Assembly (NCBI GenBank): GCA_017467275.1
Contig: JAFTSN010000016.1
Span: 1 to 64,000, forward strand
From: Clostridia bacterium
GTDB taxonomy: Bacteria; Bacillota; Clostridia; Christensenellales; Borkfalkiaceae
Direction: 5' to 3'
DNA length: 64,000 nucleotides
This document shows positions 8,045 through 16,652 of this stretch, piece after piece (within the stretch, counting starts at the first letter, position 1; each line of letters starts with the position of its first letter). Position numbers and translations under genes: made by a program. The notes under the pieces are model-generated. The model did no database searches, was not told the origin of the DNA, and saw only the letters and a program-made list of their open reading frames with translations.

Positions 8045-8371
8045 TTATTCGGGCAATTCGCCCGACCATATGTATCTTTGTAAATCAACGGAAAAATTTT
8101 CGTCCACCTCAACGCCCTCGGCTTGGAGGAGCGCCGCTTGCACCTCCTTGCCACCGAACGCAAACGCAGGCGCAAGAGCGCCGAAACGGTTGACCACCCT
8201 GTGGCAGGGTATGACCATGGGTTCGGGATTGACGTGGAGCGCATAGCCCACCTGCCTTGCCGCACGGGGCGAGCCAACGAGCAGTGCCACCTGCCCGTAG
8301 GTGGTCACCTTACCTTTCGGAACGCGCTTTACGACCTCGTATACCCGCTCGAAAAAATTCAATGAACGCAT
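8045..8371 (-). CDS. Methylated-DNA--protein-cysteine methyltransferase domain protein
   Basis: This 108-residue protein consists only of the C-terminal, DNA-binding and catalytic domain of O6-alkylguanine-DNA alkyltransferase. The winged-helix segment (TTYGQVALLVGSPRAARQVG) and the acceptor motif VIPCHRVV with Cys56 are present, so unlike alkyltransferase-like proteins (PWHR) it should be able to accept an alkyl group. The usual N-terminal domain is absent. The ATG at 8371 (MRSLNFFERVY) follows AGGGGGG; a longer frame to 8401 adds ten unlikely residues. It lies between lepA and hemW. Activity on O6-methylguanine is inferred from the retained Cys. Confidence 0.85.
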   Translation of the reverse strand: MRSLNFFERVYEVVKRVPKGKVTTYGQVALLVGSPRAARQVGYALHVNPEPMVIPCHRVVNRFGALAPAFAFGGKEVQAALLQAEGVEVDENFSVDLQRYIWSGELPE

Positions 8372-8520
8372 ACCTGCCCCCCTGCTTTTAATTACTTTCA
8401 ACGATTTCGAGCTCCCTCCATGCGAGGACTTTCCCGCTTGATCGATGTGACTGTAAGGGCGAATCGAATAAAAACAAAAATCTTTGATTTATGGTGCGGT
8501 GCAACGCACGCGCGCCTTTA

Positions 8521-10329
8521 TTAGTCCTTATTCGTCTTAAGTATCTCCATAAACACTTCCGACGGCACCTCGACGTTGCCAACCTGTCTCATGCGCTTTT
8601 TGCCCTCTTTTTGCTTTTCAAGGAGCTTTCTCTTACGGGTAATATCGCCGCCGTAGCACTTGGCAAGGACGTCTTTTCTGACCGCCTTAACCGTCTCGCG
8701 AGCAATGATTTTGCCGCCGATCGCCGCCTGCACGGGAATCTCAAACAGCTGACGGGGAATGGCTTCCTTGAGATTTTCGCAGAGCATTCTGCCCCGTTCG
8801 TAAGCCCGCCCCTCAAACACGATAATCGAGAGCGCGTCGCAAATTTCGCCGTTCAAGAGGATATCCAGCTTGACAAGCTTGGATCGCTCGTAACCCGCGA
8901 GCTCATAGTCGAAGCTCGCATACCCCTTCGTACGGGATTTGAGTCCGTCGAAAAAGTCGTAGACAATCTCGTTTAAGGGCAACGTATACTCAAGCTTAAC
9001 TCTGCGCTCGTCGAGATAGGTCATATTTTTAAATACGCCCCGCTTTTCCTTGCAAAGATCCATCACGGAACCCATATAATCGGGCGGCGTGTAGATTTCC
9101 GCTTTCACAATCGGCTCCTCCATATACTCAATATCCGAAACGTCGGGCAAATGGGAAGGATTGTCTACGTAGAGCTCCGTCCCGTCCGTTTTATGGACGA
9201 GATAGCTCACGGAAGGCGCCGTCGTGATAATGTCCAGATTAAACTCCCGCTCAATGCGCTCCTGTATAATCTCCATGTGCAGAAGCCCCAAAAAGCCGCA
9301 ACGGAAGCCAAAGCCGAGCGCAACGGAATTGTCAGGCTCGAAAATGAGCGACGCGTCGTTTAACTGAAGCTTCATGATCGCGTCCTTTAAGTCGTTAAAT
9401 TTACTCCCGTCGAGCGGATAGATTCCGCAAAACACAACGGGCTGCACCTGTTTATACCCTGGCAACGGCTCCTTGGCGGGGTTTTTAACGAGCGTGACGG
9501 TGTCTCCCACAGCGACGTCCTGAATGGACTTAATGGAAGCCGCGATATAGCCGACCTCGCCCGCCTTGAGCTCGGCCTTCGGCAAAAGGTTCGGCGCAAA
9601 CACACCCACCTCCGTGACGTCGTAGGTCGCGTCGGACAAAAAGGTCTTAATCTTATCGCCCACCTGCACTCTGCCGTCGCGAATCCTGACAAACAGGATA
9701 ACGCCCTTATAATTATCATAGTAGCTGTCGAAAATAAGCGCCTTTAAGGGCTCTTCTGTTTCTCCGTCGGGCGCGGGGAAATATTGCGCGATCGCCTCTA
9801 AAAGATCGTCGATATTCAACCCCTCTTTTGCAGATACGCAAGGCGCATAGCTCGCGTCCAGCCCAATGACGTCCTCGATCTCCTGCTTGACCTCGTCCAC
9901 CCGCGCGCTGGGCAAATCAATCTTGTTGATCACAGGCAGTATCTCAAGATTGTTCTCAAGGGCAAGATAGACGTTTGCAAGCGTCTGCGCTTCCACTCCC
10001 TGCGTCGCGTCCACAACGAGAATTGCCCCCTCGCAAGCGGCAAGCGAACGGCTGACCTCATATGTGAAGTCGACGTGCCCCGGCGTATCGATGAGATTGA
10101 ATTCATATTCGTTCCCGTCTTTCGCCGTATAATACATTCTAACAGGCGTGAGCTTGATCGTGATGCCGCGCTCCCGCTCAATATCCATACTGTCGAGAAG
10201 CTGCTCCTCCATATCGCGCTTGGAGACCTGTCCCGTGCGTTCCATGAGACGGTCGGCAAGCGTGCTTTTGCCGTGATCAATATGGGCTATAATGCAAAAA
10301 TTTCTTAAATAACGGTTGGGTTTTGCCAT
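8521..10329 (-). CDS. lepA: Elongation factor 4 (LepA) GTPase
   Basis: This 602-residue translational GTPase acts on ribosomes under stress and in subunit biogenesis. The G1 motif AHIDHGKST lies near residue 15, with the effector segment [10 protein letters not shown]3 DTPGH and G4 NKIDLP following. Domains II, III and V and the LepA-specific C-terminal domain, ending in a [16 protein letters not shown] segment, complete it. Length is exactly as expected. The stop of the upstream LysR gene is only 9 bases before the start, so they are probably cotranscribed. The 150 bases between lepA and the MGMT gene contain nothing I recognise. Confidence 0.97.
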   Translation of the reverse strand: MAKPNRYLRNFCIIAHIDHGKSTLADRLMERTGQVSKRDMEEQLLDSMDIERERGITIKLTPVRMYYTAKDGNEYEFNLIDTPGHVDFTYEVSRSLAACEGAILVVDATQGVEAQTLANVYLALENNLEILPVINKIDLPSARVDEVKQEIEDVIGLDASYAPCVSAKEGLNIDDLLEAIAQYFPAPDGETEEPLKALIFDSYYDNYKGVILFVRIRDGRVQVGDKIKTFLSDATYDVTEVGVFAPNLLPKAELKAGEVGYIAASIKSIQDVAVGDTVTLVKNPAKEPLPGYKQVQPVVFCGIYPLDGSKFNDLKDAIMKLQLNDASLIFEPDNSVALGFGFRCGFLGLLHMEIIQERIEREFNLDIITTAPSVSYLVHKTDGTELYVDNPSHLPDVSDIEYMEEPIVKAEIYTPPDYMGSVMDLCKEKRGVFKNMTYLDERRVKLEYTLPLNEIVYDFFDGLKSRTKGYASFDYELAGYERSKLVKLDILLNGEICDALSIIVFEGRAYERGRMLCENLKEAIPRQLFEIPVQAAIGGKIIARETVKAVRKDVLAKCYGGDITRKRKLLEKQKEGKKRMRQVGNVEVPSEVFMEILKTNKD

Positions 10330-10338
10330 AAATTTTCC

Positions 10339-11232
10339 TTATAAATCAAGATCGAAAAGTTCTAAAAATACGCGAAGAGAATAGGGAATCTGCACGTTTT
10401 TGGGCAGCGCGATACCGACGGAACGCGCAGGCAAAAGCGGATCGGTCTTAATCTCGTAGAGCGACTTATCCGCAAGACGGTGACGGGCATATTCGCGCGG
10501 AATCACCCCCACGCCCATGCCGCGAATGACCAAACGCTTCATAAGATCCCAGCTGCTGATCTCAATCGCAGGCGTAAGCGTAATCCCCACGTTATCCAAA
10601 AAATTATCCATGAGCTGCCGCGCGACAGTGTTCTTTTGCAATAAAACGATGGGATAATCTCTTAAACGGGTCAACGGAATCGTTCCCTCCGTCAGCTCGC
10701 GGTTTTTCTCGCCCGTGATAAATACGTCCGTAAGGCGCATGCAGTTGCCGTAAATATGAATTTCGGGATCGCTGTCCATGGGCAAATTGACAAACGCAAC
10801 GTCGCATTTGTTCGTCTTGAGCCCCTCGGCAGTTCGAGCGTTGATATCCGAAATCAGCTCAATTTTAACAGCGGGATATTTCGCGTGGTATTCGACAATC
10901 TTATCGGCAAGAAAATACTCGAAAATGGTCTCGGACGCCGCCACGCGAATGGTGCCCGAAGCAGACGCGTTGATTTGCTCAATCTGGTTTTCCACGTCGC
11001 CAAGCAAGCGAAGCGCCTGCTCCACCTTGGAATAAATGAGCTTGCCGCCGCGCGGCGAAAGTTCCATACCCCGATGGGTACGGTTAAACAGCGAAACGCC
11101 GAGCTGATTTTCCAGCTGCTTAATCGACTGAGAAACGGCGGGCTGCGAAATATACAGCTCCTCCGCCGCCTTTGTCAAGCTTCCGCATTTCGCGACCGTG
11201 TAGAACACTCTGTATAGCTCCAGATTGACCAT
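10339..11232 (-). CDS. LysR-family transcriptional regulator
   Basis: This 297-residue regulator has an N-terminal winged helix-turn-helix (SLTKAAEELYISQPAVSQSI, about 18-37) and a two-lobed periplasmic-binding-protein-like effector domain from about residue 90. Sequence features resemble the CysB/CbbR-like subgroup in Bacillota, but the ligand cannot be read from the sequence. It lies between mnmE and lepA on the same strand, so the usual divergent target gene is absent. Its target may be elsewhere or it may regulate its own operon. The 100 bases upstream show no convincing promoter. Confidence 0.9.
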   Translation of the reverse strand: MVNLELYRVFYTVAKCGSLTKAAEELYISQPAVSQSIKQLENQLGVSLFNRTHRGMELSPRGGKLIYSKVEQALRLLGDVENQIEQINASASGTIRVAASETIFEYFLADKIVEYHAKYPAVKIELISDINARTAEGLKTNKCDVAFVNLPMDSDPEIHIYGNCMRLTDVFITGEKNRELTEGTIPLTRLRDYPIVLLQKNTVARQLMDNFLDNVGITLTPAIEISSWDLMKRLVIRGMGVGVIPREYARHRLADKSLYEIKTDPLLPARSVGIALPKNVQIPYSLRVFLELFDLDL

Positions 11233-11332
11233 TTTTCCACCTCACGCGCCCCCTTAAGACGCCTCTTCTTCCTTTTCTTTCATCGCGACCATGGTATGCC
11301 CTTCCAATTTTCAACGCATACCTATCCGCCGC

Positions 11333-12664
11333 TTATTTCCCCACACAGAATTTAGAGAATATCTCGTCTACAATCGTTTCTGACGCCGTTTCGCCCGTGA
11401 TCTCCCCAAGCGTTTCCCACGCCTCTTTAACGTCAATTCCAACTAGATCAAGGGGCATTATCCCGCAAGCATCAACCGCTCTTTTCAAGCTTTCAATTGC
11501 CCTCATTAGCGCGGCAAAATGTCTCTCCTCAATCAAAAAAGCCGCGTCCTCGCCCCGATCGCCGATCCCCTTTTCATATAAGAGCTCCTTAAGCCTTTGC
11601 ACGCCCTCGCCCGTCAGCGCGGAGGTGTGCACGTCCGCGTCCGTCGGCGTATCGTCGGCAAGATCGATCTTATTAAACACCTTAATCAGCGGCTTGTCCT
11701 TAACGTATGCAAGCGCCCTTGCGTCCTCCTCGCTCAAAGCAGTATAGTCCGCGACAAACACCGCAACGTCCGCCGCACGGATAATCGCCTCCGCTTTTCC
11801 GATTCCGATGCTCTCAATCCGATCTTCGCTCTCTCTCAACCCCGCCGTATCGTAGAGGTTGAACTTCACGCCGTGAATTTCGATCGCGCCTTCGACAGCG
11901 TCCCGCGTCGTCCCCGCAACGTCGGAAACGATCGCCTTTTCGTAGCCCAAAAGCCTGTTTAAAAGCGAACTTTTGCCCGTGTTCGGCTTTCCGCAGATCG
12001 CAACCGTGACGCCCGATTTGATCTTTCTACCCGAAGCGTAGCCCGAAGCGAGCGCAGAAAGCTCCTCGACAATTACCCCGAGCTTATCCTTGATTTCGTC
12101 AGTGGTGTCCTCCTCGATCCCCTCCTCGGGATAATCGACGGCGGCACCGATTCCCGCCAATATCTCCTTGAGCTCGTTTTGTGCCGAGCGGATTTTTTGG
12201 GTCAGTTTTTCACTGTATAAGAGATACCCCGCGCGCACCTCTGCTTCCGACTCGCCGTTGATCATATCCGCGATCCCTTCAGCGGAAGCCAAGGAAAGCT
12301 TACCGTTTAAAAATGCACGCTTGGTAAATTCGCCGCGCCCCGCGCTTCTCGCGCCGTGCTTAAAGGTTGTTTTGAGAATGCCCCGCGCAACGCTCTCCCC
12401 ACCGTGGCATTGAAATTCCACAACGTCCTCGCCCGTATACGAAGCGGGAGCTTTGAAATAGACGCAGAGTCCGTAATCGGTAAACGCTCCGCCGTCAATT
12501 CGACCGGGATAAAGGCGGTAAGGCTCAAAGTCCGCAACCTTGATCTTACCCACGGGCGAAAACATTTTTTCCGCGACGGAAAGCGGGTTTTTGCCGCTGA
12601 TTCTTATGATGGCGACCCCTCCCTTGCCAGGCGGCGTCGCTATGGCGGAAACGTTTTCGTCCAT
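11333..12664 (-). CDS. mnmE: tRNA uridine-5-carboxymethylaminomethyl modification GTPase MnmE
   Basis: This 443-residue GTPase, with MnmG, modifies the wobble uridine of several tRNAs. It has the N-terminal tetrahydrofolate-binding domain (SAIATPPGKGGVAIIRISG), a central helical domain, an inserted Ras-like G domain (GKPNTGKSSLLN, AGTTRDAVEG, DTAGLRE, NKID), and the invariant C-terminal FCVGK with the catalytic Cys. The ATG at 12664 matches the family's N-terminus; the longer frame to 12766 would run through the promoter. mnmG is not in this window. Confidence 0.96.
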   Translation of the reverse strand: MDENVSAIATPPGKGGVAIIRISGKNPLSVAEKMFSPVGKIKVADFEPYRLYPGRIDGGAFTDYGLCVYFKAPASYTGEDVVEFQCHGGESVARGILKTTFKHGARSAGRGEFTKRAFLNGKLSLASAEGIADMINGESEAEVRAGYLLYSEKLTQKIRSAQNELKEILAGIGAAVDYPEEGIEEDTTDEIKDKLGVIVEELSALASGYASGRKIKSGVTVAICGKPNTGKSSLLNRLLGYEKAIVSDVAGTTRDAVEGAIEIHGVKFNLYDTAGLRESEDRIESIGIGKAEAIIRAADVAVFVADYTALSEEDARALAYVKDKPLIKVFNKIDLADDTPTDADVHTSALTGEGVQRLKELLYEKGIGDRGEDAAFLIEERHFAALMRAIESLKRAVDACGIMPLDLVGIDVKEAWETLGEITGETASETIVDEIFSKFCVGK

Positions 12665-12713
12665 CACCTTTTTTACGCGCTCCTTTTTATAATTTACATT
12701 TATATCAATTACT

Positions 12714-12742
12714 ATTATAGCACAGTATTTTGTGGTTGTAAA
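12714..12742 (-). promoter_or_regulatory. Sigma-A promoter of mnmE
   Basis: On the minus strand TTTACA (12737-12742) and TATAAT (12714-12719) are separated by 17 bp, 50 bases upstream of the mnmE ATG. It lies directly after the terminator of the upstream operon. Confidence 0.8.
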
Positions 12743-12762
12743 CCCTTTCAAACCTATTTTTT

Positions 12763-12804
12763 GCAAAAAAAAGCGGAAATTATAACTTTCGCTTATTTCC
12801 GCTT
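12763..12804 (-). terminator. Terminator of the ecf-truA-CPBP operon
   Basis: On the minus strand AAGCGGAAAT (12804-12795) and ATTTCCGCTT (12780-12771) form a perfect 10-bp stem with a 14-nt loop, followed by a run of eight T residues. It begins 35 bases after the stop of the Gly-rich membrane protein. Confidence 0.88.
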
Positions 12805-12838
12805 AAAAATCTCTAAATTGTGTTTTTTGGACTTTGCC

Positions 12839-13879
12839 TCAATCGAAAAGATCGTCCGAGCCGTCCTCTTTTCCACCCGCCGCCCGATTGCTTGAACTGC
12901 CTGCGGAAGAATCCGTCCGATTATTATTTGGCGAAGCGGAAGCCCCGCCCGCAAAATCCGAAAAAGGCTCGGCGCCCGAAGTGGAACCGCCAAACTCTGA
13001 AAAAGGCTCGCCCGCACCGTTTGCAGGTCTCCCCGCAGACGCCCCGCCAAACTCCGAGAAAGGCTCCTCGGGCTTGGGTCTTTCGCCGTAAGGAGCGCCG
13101 CCCTGCGTACCATAGCCGCCCTGTCCGTTGCCGTAAGGAGCACCGCCATAGCCGCCGTAAGGTCTATAACCGCCGTAACCGCCCATATTTCCATAGCGAC
13201 GCGCATAAGCCTCGCGTTTTTTACGCATATATTCGTTATAATCGATTGCCTGATTATTACGAAGCACAAAGATAACGATATAGCGGGAAATAGGCACGAA
13301 AATCGCCACCCAAGAAAGGAGCATATAGCCTTTCGCGTAATACTTCCGATAGAGCCCCATCAGCAGAATGAACAGCATAACGCTGTAAATCAACCCCGTG
13401 ATAGAGTAGATATATTCGGAAATCATATAGTACTTTGAAAGCCCGTTTGCAAAGCCGCTCAAGTCCATAAACTCTATCACATAATCGCTGACAATCGCCG
13501 AATCGCCGTGACGAACAAAGAGAAATACCTCTGCCGCTATGGATGAAAAGCAGACTAAAACATCCACGATCTGCGCAATCATTGCATAGAGTCCCACGCG
13601 CCGCATTTTATGTCCGAACACCTCGCAGGTCCCCGCCAGTTTACCGATATACCAAATATTGGCAAACGGAACAAATGCTAGCCACTTCTTGCTCATATTG
13701 CGTTTTTTCGCCATAATGAACAATCCCGCCGCCTGCAAAAAGAAGAGCGCGGCGATCAAGCCGAACGCAACGGAAAAAGCAACAATGAACGGACGGTACG
13801 AGCCCAACAGCGCTTCCAATCCCTTGTTCCGCTGCATATAAAAGACTAATACGGTCTGATAAATATTATAAATTTCCAT
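12839..13879 (-). CDS. Multi-pass membrane protein with Gly/Tyr-rich and PFSEFGG-repeat tail
   Basis: This 346-residue protein has about four to five predicted membrane segments in its first 220 residues, including the segment KKWLAFVPFANIWYIGKLAG seen in unnamed Bacillota membrane proteins. It then has a basic stretch (MRKKREAYARRYG) and a low-complexity cytoplasmic or external tail. The tail starts with Gly/Tyr repeats (GGYGGYRPYGGYGGAPYG) and has three copies of a EPFS[ED]F[GA]G motif separated by Ala/Gly/Ser linkers, ending in acidic DGSDDLFD. GGGAGG lies 7 bases upstream of the ATG at 13879. It is the last gene of the ecf operon. Function is unknown; the tail may mediate protein interactions. 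Confidence 0.8.
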   Translation of the reverse strand: MEIYNIYQTVLVFYMQRNKGLEALLGSYRPFIVAFSVAFGLIAALFFLQAAGLFIMAKKRNMSKKWLAFVPFANIWYIGKLAGTCEVFGHKMRRVGLYAMIAQIVDVLVCFSSIAAEVFLFVRHGDSAIVSDYVIEFMDLSGFANGLSKYYMISEYIYSITGLIYSVMLFILLMGLYRKYYAKGYMLLSWVAIFVPISRYIVIFVLRNNQAIDYNEYMRKKREAYARRYGNMGGYGGYRPYGGYGGAPYGNGQGGYGTQGGAPYGERPKPEEPFSEFGGASAGRPANGAGEPFSEFGGSTSGAEPFSDFAGGASASPNNNRTDSSAGSSSNRAAGGKEDGSDDLFD

Positions 13880-13921
13880 ACGGAAACCTCCCGCGCGGCA
13901 TCCCGCGCCCAAAACTCATGA

Positions 13922-15046
13922 TTATATCCCCAAAAAGACGAGCAATATTCCAACAATCGACCAAACGAGCCCCACGCCAAAAGCGATTGCGACGGGTAAA
14001 AATTTTGCGCCGCGGTTGAGCCGTTGACTGTTTGCCCCGCCGAGCGAAAACCGTTTTTCCTCCCCGTCAGTGGTCGCAAGCCGACCCGTCGAAAACCACG
14101 GCGTTTCCTCCGTCCGCGGCCCGAAAACAGGATCGGGCACCACAAACATCGCGCAGACCTCCGCGTGCGATTGCTCGGGCTTTTTCAGAGAACGCGCGGC
14201 GTGCTTGATAAAATAGATAAGCGCTGAAATCAAACAAACGGCGCCGATGAGCACGAACATGATCTCCGTGATTGAAAGATAAACGGCGGTATTCCCCGCG
14301 CGTTCAGCCGCGCCCGAATAGATCAACGAGGATGCGGTCACAAAGAAATTATTCGTGAAATGCACAACGCAGCATACGGCAAGATTTCTCGTCTCTAAAT
14401 AGAGATATCCCATTGCCGCGCCCAACAAAAACTGATAAATGAGCTGATCAACGTTCCCATGCGCCAACGCAAACAAAACAGCCGAAAGAATCACCGCCGC
14501 CGCTTTTCCAAACTGTAAAAAGCCGCGCAAAATCACGCCTCGAAACAAAAGCTCCTCAAAGATCGCAGGCAAAACCGTACTTAATAAAAACGCGTAAAGA
14601 ATGAGCCAACCGCTCGACCCAATCAACTCGGGATCCAGAGAGGACGAAGATAAGCCTAAGCCACGTTGGAGCTGTTCAAAGGACGTGGAAAAGCTGTCTG
14701 CAAGCGGAGAAAAAAGAGTCGCCATACCCACCGTACCGACAGCGGCAATCAGCATTTCCACTCCGTGCCCCTTGCGAAGCAAAAAACCGCCGCCCGAAAG
14801 GACGTTGCTTCGCGCGATCAAGCACATAACGATCGTGATCGCGGCAAGTCCGAGTGCAATCACAACCGATTGCAGGCACATATACGGCACGATATCCGTG
14901 ACCGTCCGCCCCGAACGGTACACGGCTTCAAATAGCCGCGTAAACGCGTGGGAAACGCCCTCCATCATCGCTAAAAACAGAAGAAACGCAACCGCCGCGT
15001 GCATCGCGTTAAAAGTATTCGGATTATAACGCTTCATCTTTTTCAC
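13922..15046 (-). CDS. CPBP-family intramembrane metalloprotease
   Basis: This 374-residue polytopic membrane protein of the CPBP/Abi (Rce1-like) family carries the catalytic motifs EELLFRG (Glu164-Glu165, Arg169), FALAHGN (His196) and VHFTNN (His229). Members cleave prenylated proteins, bacteriocin precursors or C-terminal sorting signals; the substrate here is unknown. A soluble C-terminal extension of about 60 residues and a final membrane segment follow the catalytic core. A GTG start at 15046 is supported by AGGAGAGG; an ATG three codons later is also possible. It lies between truA and a membrane protein, which gives no direct functional clue. Confidence 0.87.
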   Translation of the reverse strand: MKKMKRYNPNTFNAMHAAVAFLLFLAMMEGVSHAFTRLFEAVYRSGRTVTDIVPYMCLQSVVIALGLAAITIVMCLIARSNVLSGGGFLLRKGHGVEMLIAAVGTVGMATLFSPLADSFSTSFEQLQRGLGLSSSSLDPELIGSSGWLILYAFLLSTVLPAIFEELLFRGVILRGFLQFGKAAAVILSAVLFALAHGNVDQLIYQFLLGAAMGYLYLETRNLAVCCVVHFTNNFFVTASSLIYSGAAERAGNTAVYLSITEIMFVLIGAVCLISALIYFIKHAARSLKKPEQSHAEVCAMFVVPDPVFGPRTEETPWFSTGRLATTDGEEKRFSLGGANSQRLNRGAKFLPVAIAFGVGLVWSIVGILLVFLGI

Positions 15047-15064
15047 GTTTGCCTCTCCTGTGCT

Positions 15065-15832
15065 TTAATGCCTCTTTTTTACGTCGCCGTAATCAACCTC
15101 TATCAGCGTGAGCCCCTTTGCGGGCATGGTTTTCCCAACGAGATTTCTCTCCCCCGACTCAAAAGCGAGCGACAAGCTTTCCGCCGTGCGTTTGCCGAGC
15201 GCAAGCTCCATGAGCTCTCCCGCCATCGTGCGCACCATATTATATAAAAACCCGTTGCCCGTGACGAACATATCGATATTGCGCGAGCCGTAAGTAACGC
15301 TCTCCTCTATCCTTACCTCATACACCGTTCTAACCGTTGTTTTCACCGACGAGCCCGAAGCGCAGAACGCCTTAAAATCGTGTTCGCCCTCCAAGCGCTT
15401 TGCTGCTCTTTCGAGCACCGTCCTTTCAGGCGCGCATTCAAGACGCACCGCATAACGCTCTTTCAGCGGCATCTCCCTCGGAGAGACGTAGAAAGAATAG
15501 CGATAGGTCTTTCGCTTCGCGCTCCTATTTGCGTCAAAGCCCTCACGCGGCAAAAAGCCCTCCAAAAGCTTAATATCTGGCGGCAAAAAACGGTTGATGC
15601 AATCGGGCAGCTTTTCAGGCGGAACCGTGAGCCCCGCCGCGTCGAAATGACAAACCTGCCCCGCCGCGTGCACGCCTGCGTCCGTCCGTCCGCTCGCCGT
15701 GATCTTAACCCGCACACCCAACGCCTCTTGAACGGCGTTTTCAAGAATCTCCTGCACGCTTACCGCGTTCTTTTGCCGCTGCCAGCCCGCGTAAGCCGTT
15801 CCGTCGTAAGCAAGGATAAAAGCGTATCTCAT
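15065..15832 (-). CDS. truA: tRNA pseudouridine(38-40) synthase TruA
   Basis: This 255-residue enzyme isomerises uridines 38-40 in the tRNA anticodon arm. The N-terminus (YDGTAYAGWQRQ) and the catalytic motif SGRTDAGVHA with nucleophile Asp51 are intact. The ATG at 15832 follows GAGGTGG and lies a few bases downstream of the ecfT stop, so the genes are coupled. The ecfA-ecfT-truA order is the classic Bacillota arrangement, although there it is usually followed by ribosomal protein genes rplM and rpsI, which are replaced here by a CPBP protease gene. Confidence 0.96.
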   Translation of the reverse strand: MRYAFILAYDGTAYAGWQRQKNAVSVQEILENAVQEALGVRVKITASGRTDAGVHAAGQVCHFDAAGLTVPPEKLPDCINRFLPPDIKLLEGFLPREGFDANRSAKRKTYRYSFYVSPREMPLKERYAVRLECAPERTVLERAAKRLEGEHDFKAFCASGSSVKTTVRTVYEVRIEESVTYGSRNIDMFVTGNGFLYNMVRTMAGELMELALGKRTAESLSLAFESGERNLVGKTMPAKGLTLIEVDYGDVKKRH

Positions 15833-15839
15833 AGCCACC

Positions 15840-16652
15840 TCAAACAACGTGCGCAAAATAAGCGCGGAATAATAACACGGCGGTTAAAAGCGCAACGCCG
15901 AACAAGCACGCAAACGCGTCCCGCCAACCGAAGCGCAATTTTTTATACTTCGTCCTTACCTTACTGCCCGAATAGCAACGTGCGTCCATCGCGTCGCCGA
16001 GCTCGTCTGCCCGTCGGAACGCACTGATCAAAAGCGGAATCAAAACAGGAACGACCGCCTTCACGCGCTTAATGATTCCCCCCGTCTCGAAATCCGCACC
16101 GCGCGCCCTTTGCGCGTTCATAATCCTCGCCGTTTCATCCGACAAAATGGGGATAAAACGGAGCGCAATAGACATAATAAGCGCCAGCTCATGCACGGGA
16201 AAACGAACGAGCTTTAAAGGATACAACAAACTTTCAATCCCGTCCGTTAAGGAAACGGGCGTGGTCGTGAGCGTCAAAAGAGAGGAGCCCATCACAAGCA
16301 GGATTAGCCGCGCCGCCAAAAATACGGTGTAGTAAATCCCCTCCTTGGAAATCTCGATAATGCCCCACTTTACGAGCGGCTCGCCCCCCGAATAGAAAAA
16401 CAGATTGAGGATCGCCGTGAACAGCAAAAGAAAGACAACGCCTCTCACCGATCTAAAAATACTCCCGATCGGCACCGACGAACACAGCGTGATAATGAGA
16501 AAGGCAAATGCGCAAGCGCCGAGCCCAAAAAAGTTCTTCGCCGAGAACACCGCCACGATATAGAGAATCAAAAACAGGATCTTCGTGCGCGGGTCGCATT
16601 TATGCACGGGAGAATCCACGGGGTAATATTGTCCGAAGGTCACGTCACGCAT
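15840..16652 (-). CDS. ecfT: ECF transporter transmembrane component EcfT
   Basis: This 270-residue integral membrane protein couples the ATPases to exchangeable vitamin-binding S-components. It begins with the typical MRDVTFGQYYPVDSPVHKCD segment (YxxxxSxxHxxDPRTK) and has about five membrane helices. It contains both cytoplasmic coupling motifs, RARGADFE and AMDARCYSG, that dock on the ATPase subunits. GGGGAGG precedes the ATG at 16652, which overlaps the end of the fused ecfA gene by 8 bases. No S-component gene is in the window, as usual for group II ECF systems. Confidence 0.95.
   Translation of the reverse strand: MRDVTFGQYYPVDSPVHKCDPRTKILFLILYIVAVFSAKNFFGLGACAFAFLIITLCSSVPIGSIFRSVRGVVFLLLFTAILNLFFYSGGEPLVKWGIIEISKEGIYYTVFLAARLILLVMGSSLLTLTTTPVSLTDGIESLLYPLKLVRFPVHELALIMSIALRFIPILSDETARIMNAQRARGADFETGGIIKRVKAVVPVLIPLLISAFRRADELGDAMDARCYSGSKVRTKYKKLRFGWRDAFACLFGVALLTAVLLFRAYFAHVV

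Noticed and set aside
8491-8976. A 161-codon plus-strand frame opposite lepA
   Set aside because: It overlaps the conserved lepA C-terminus and shows no family features.
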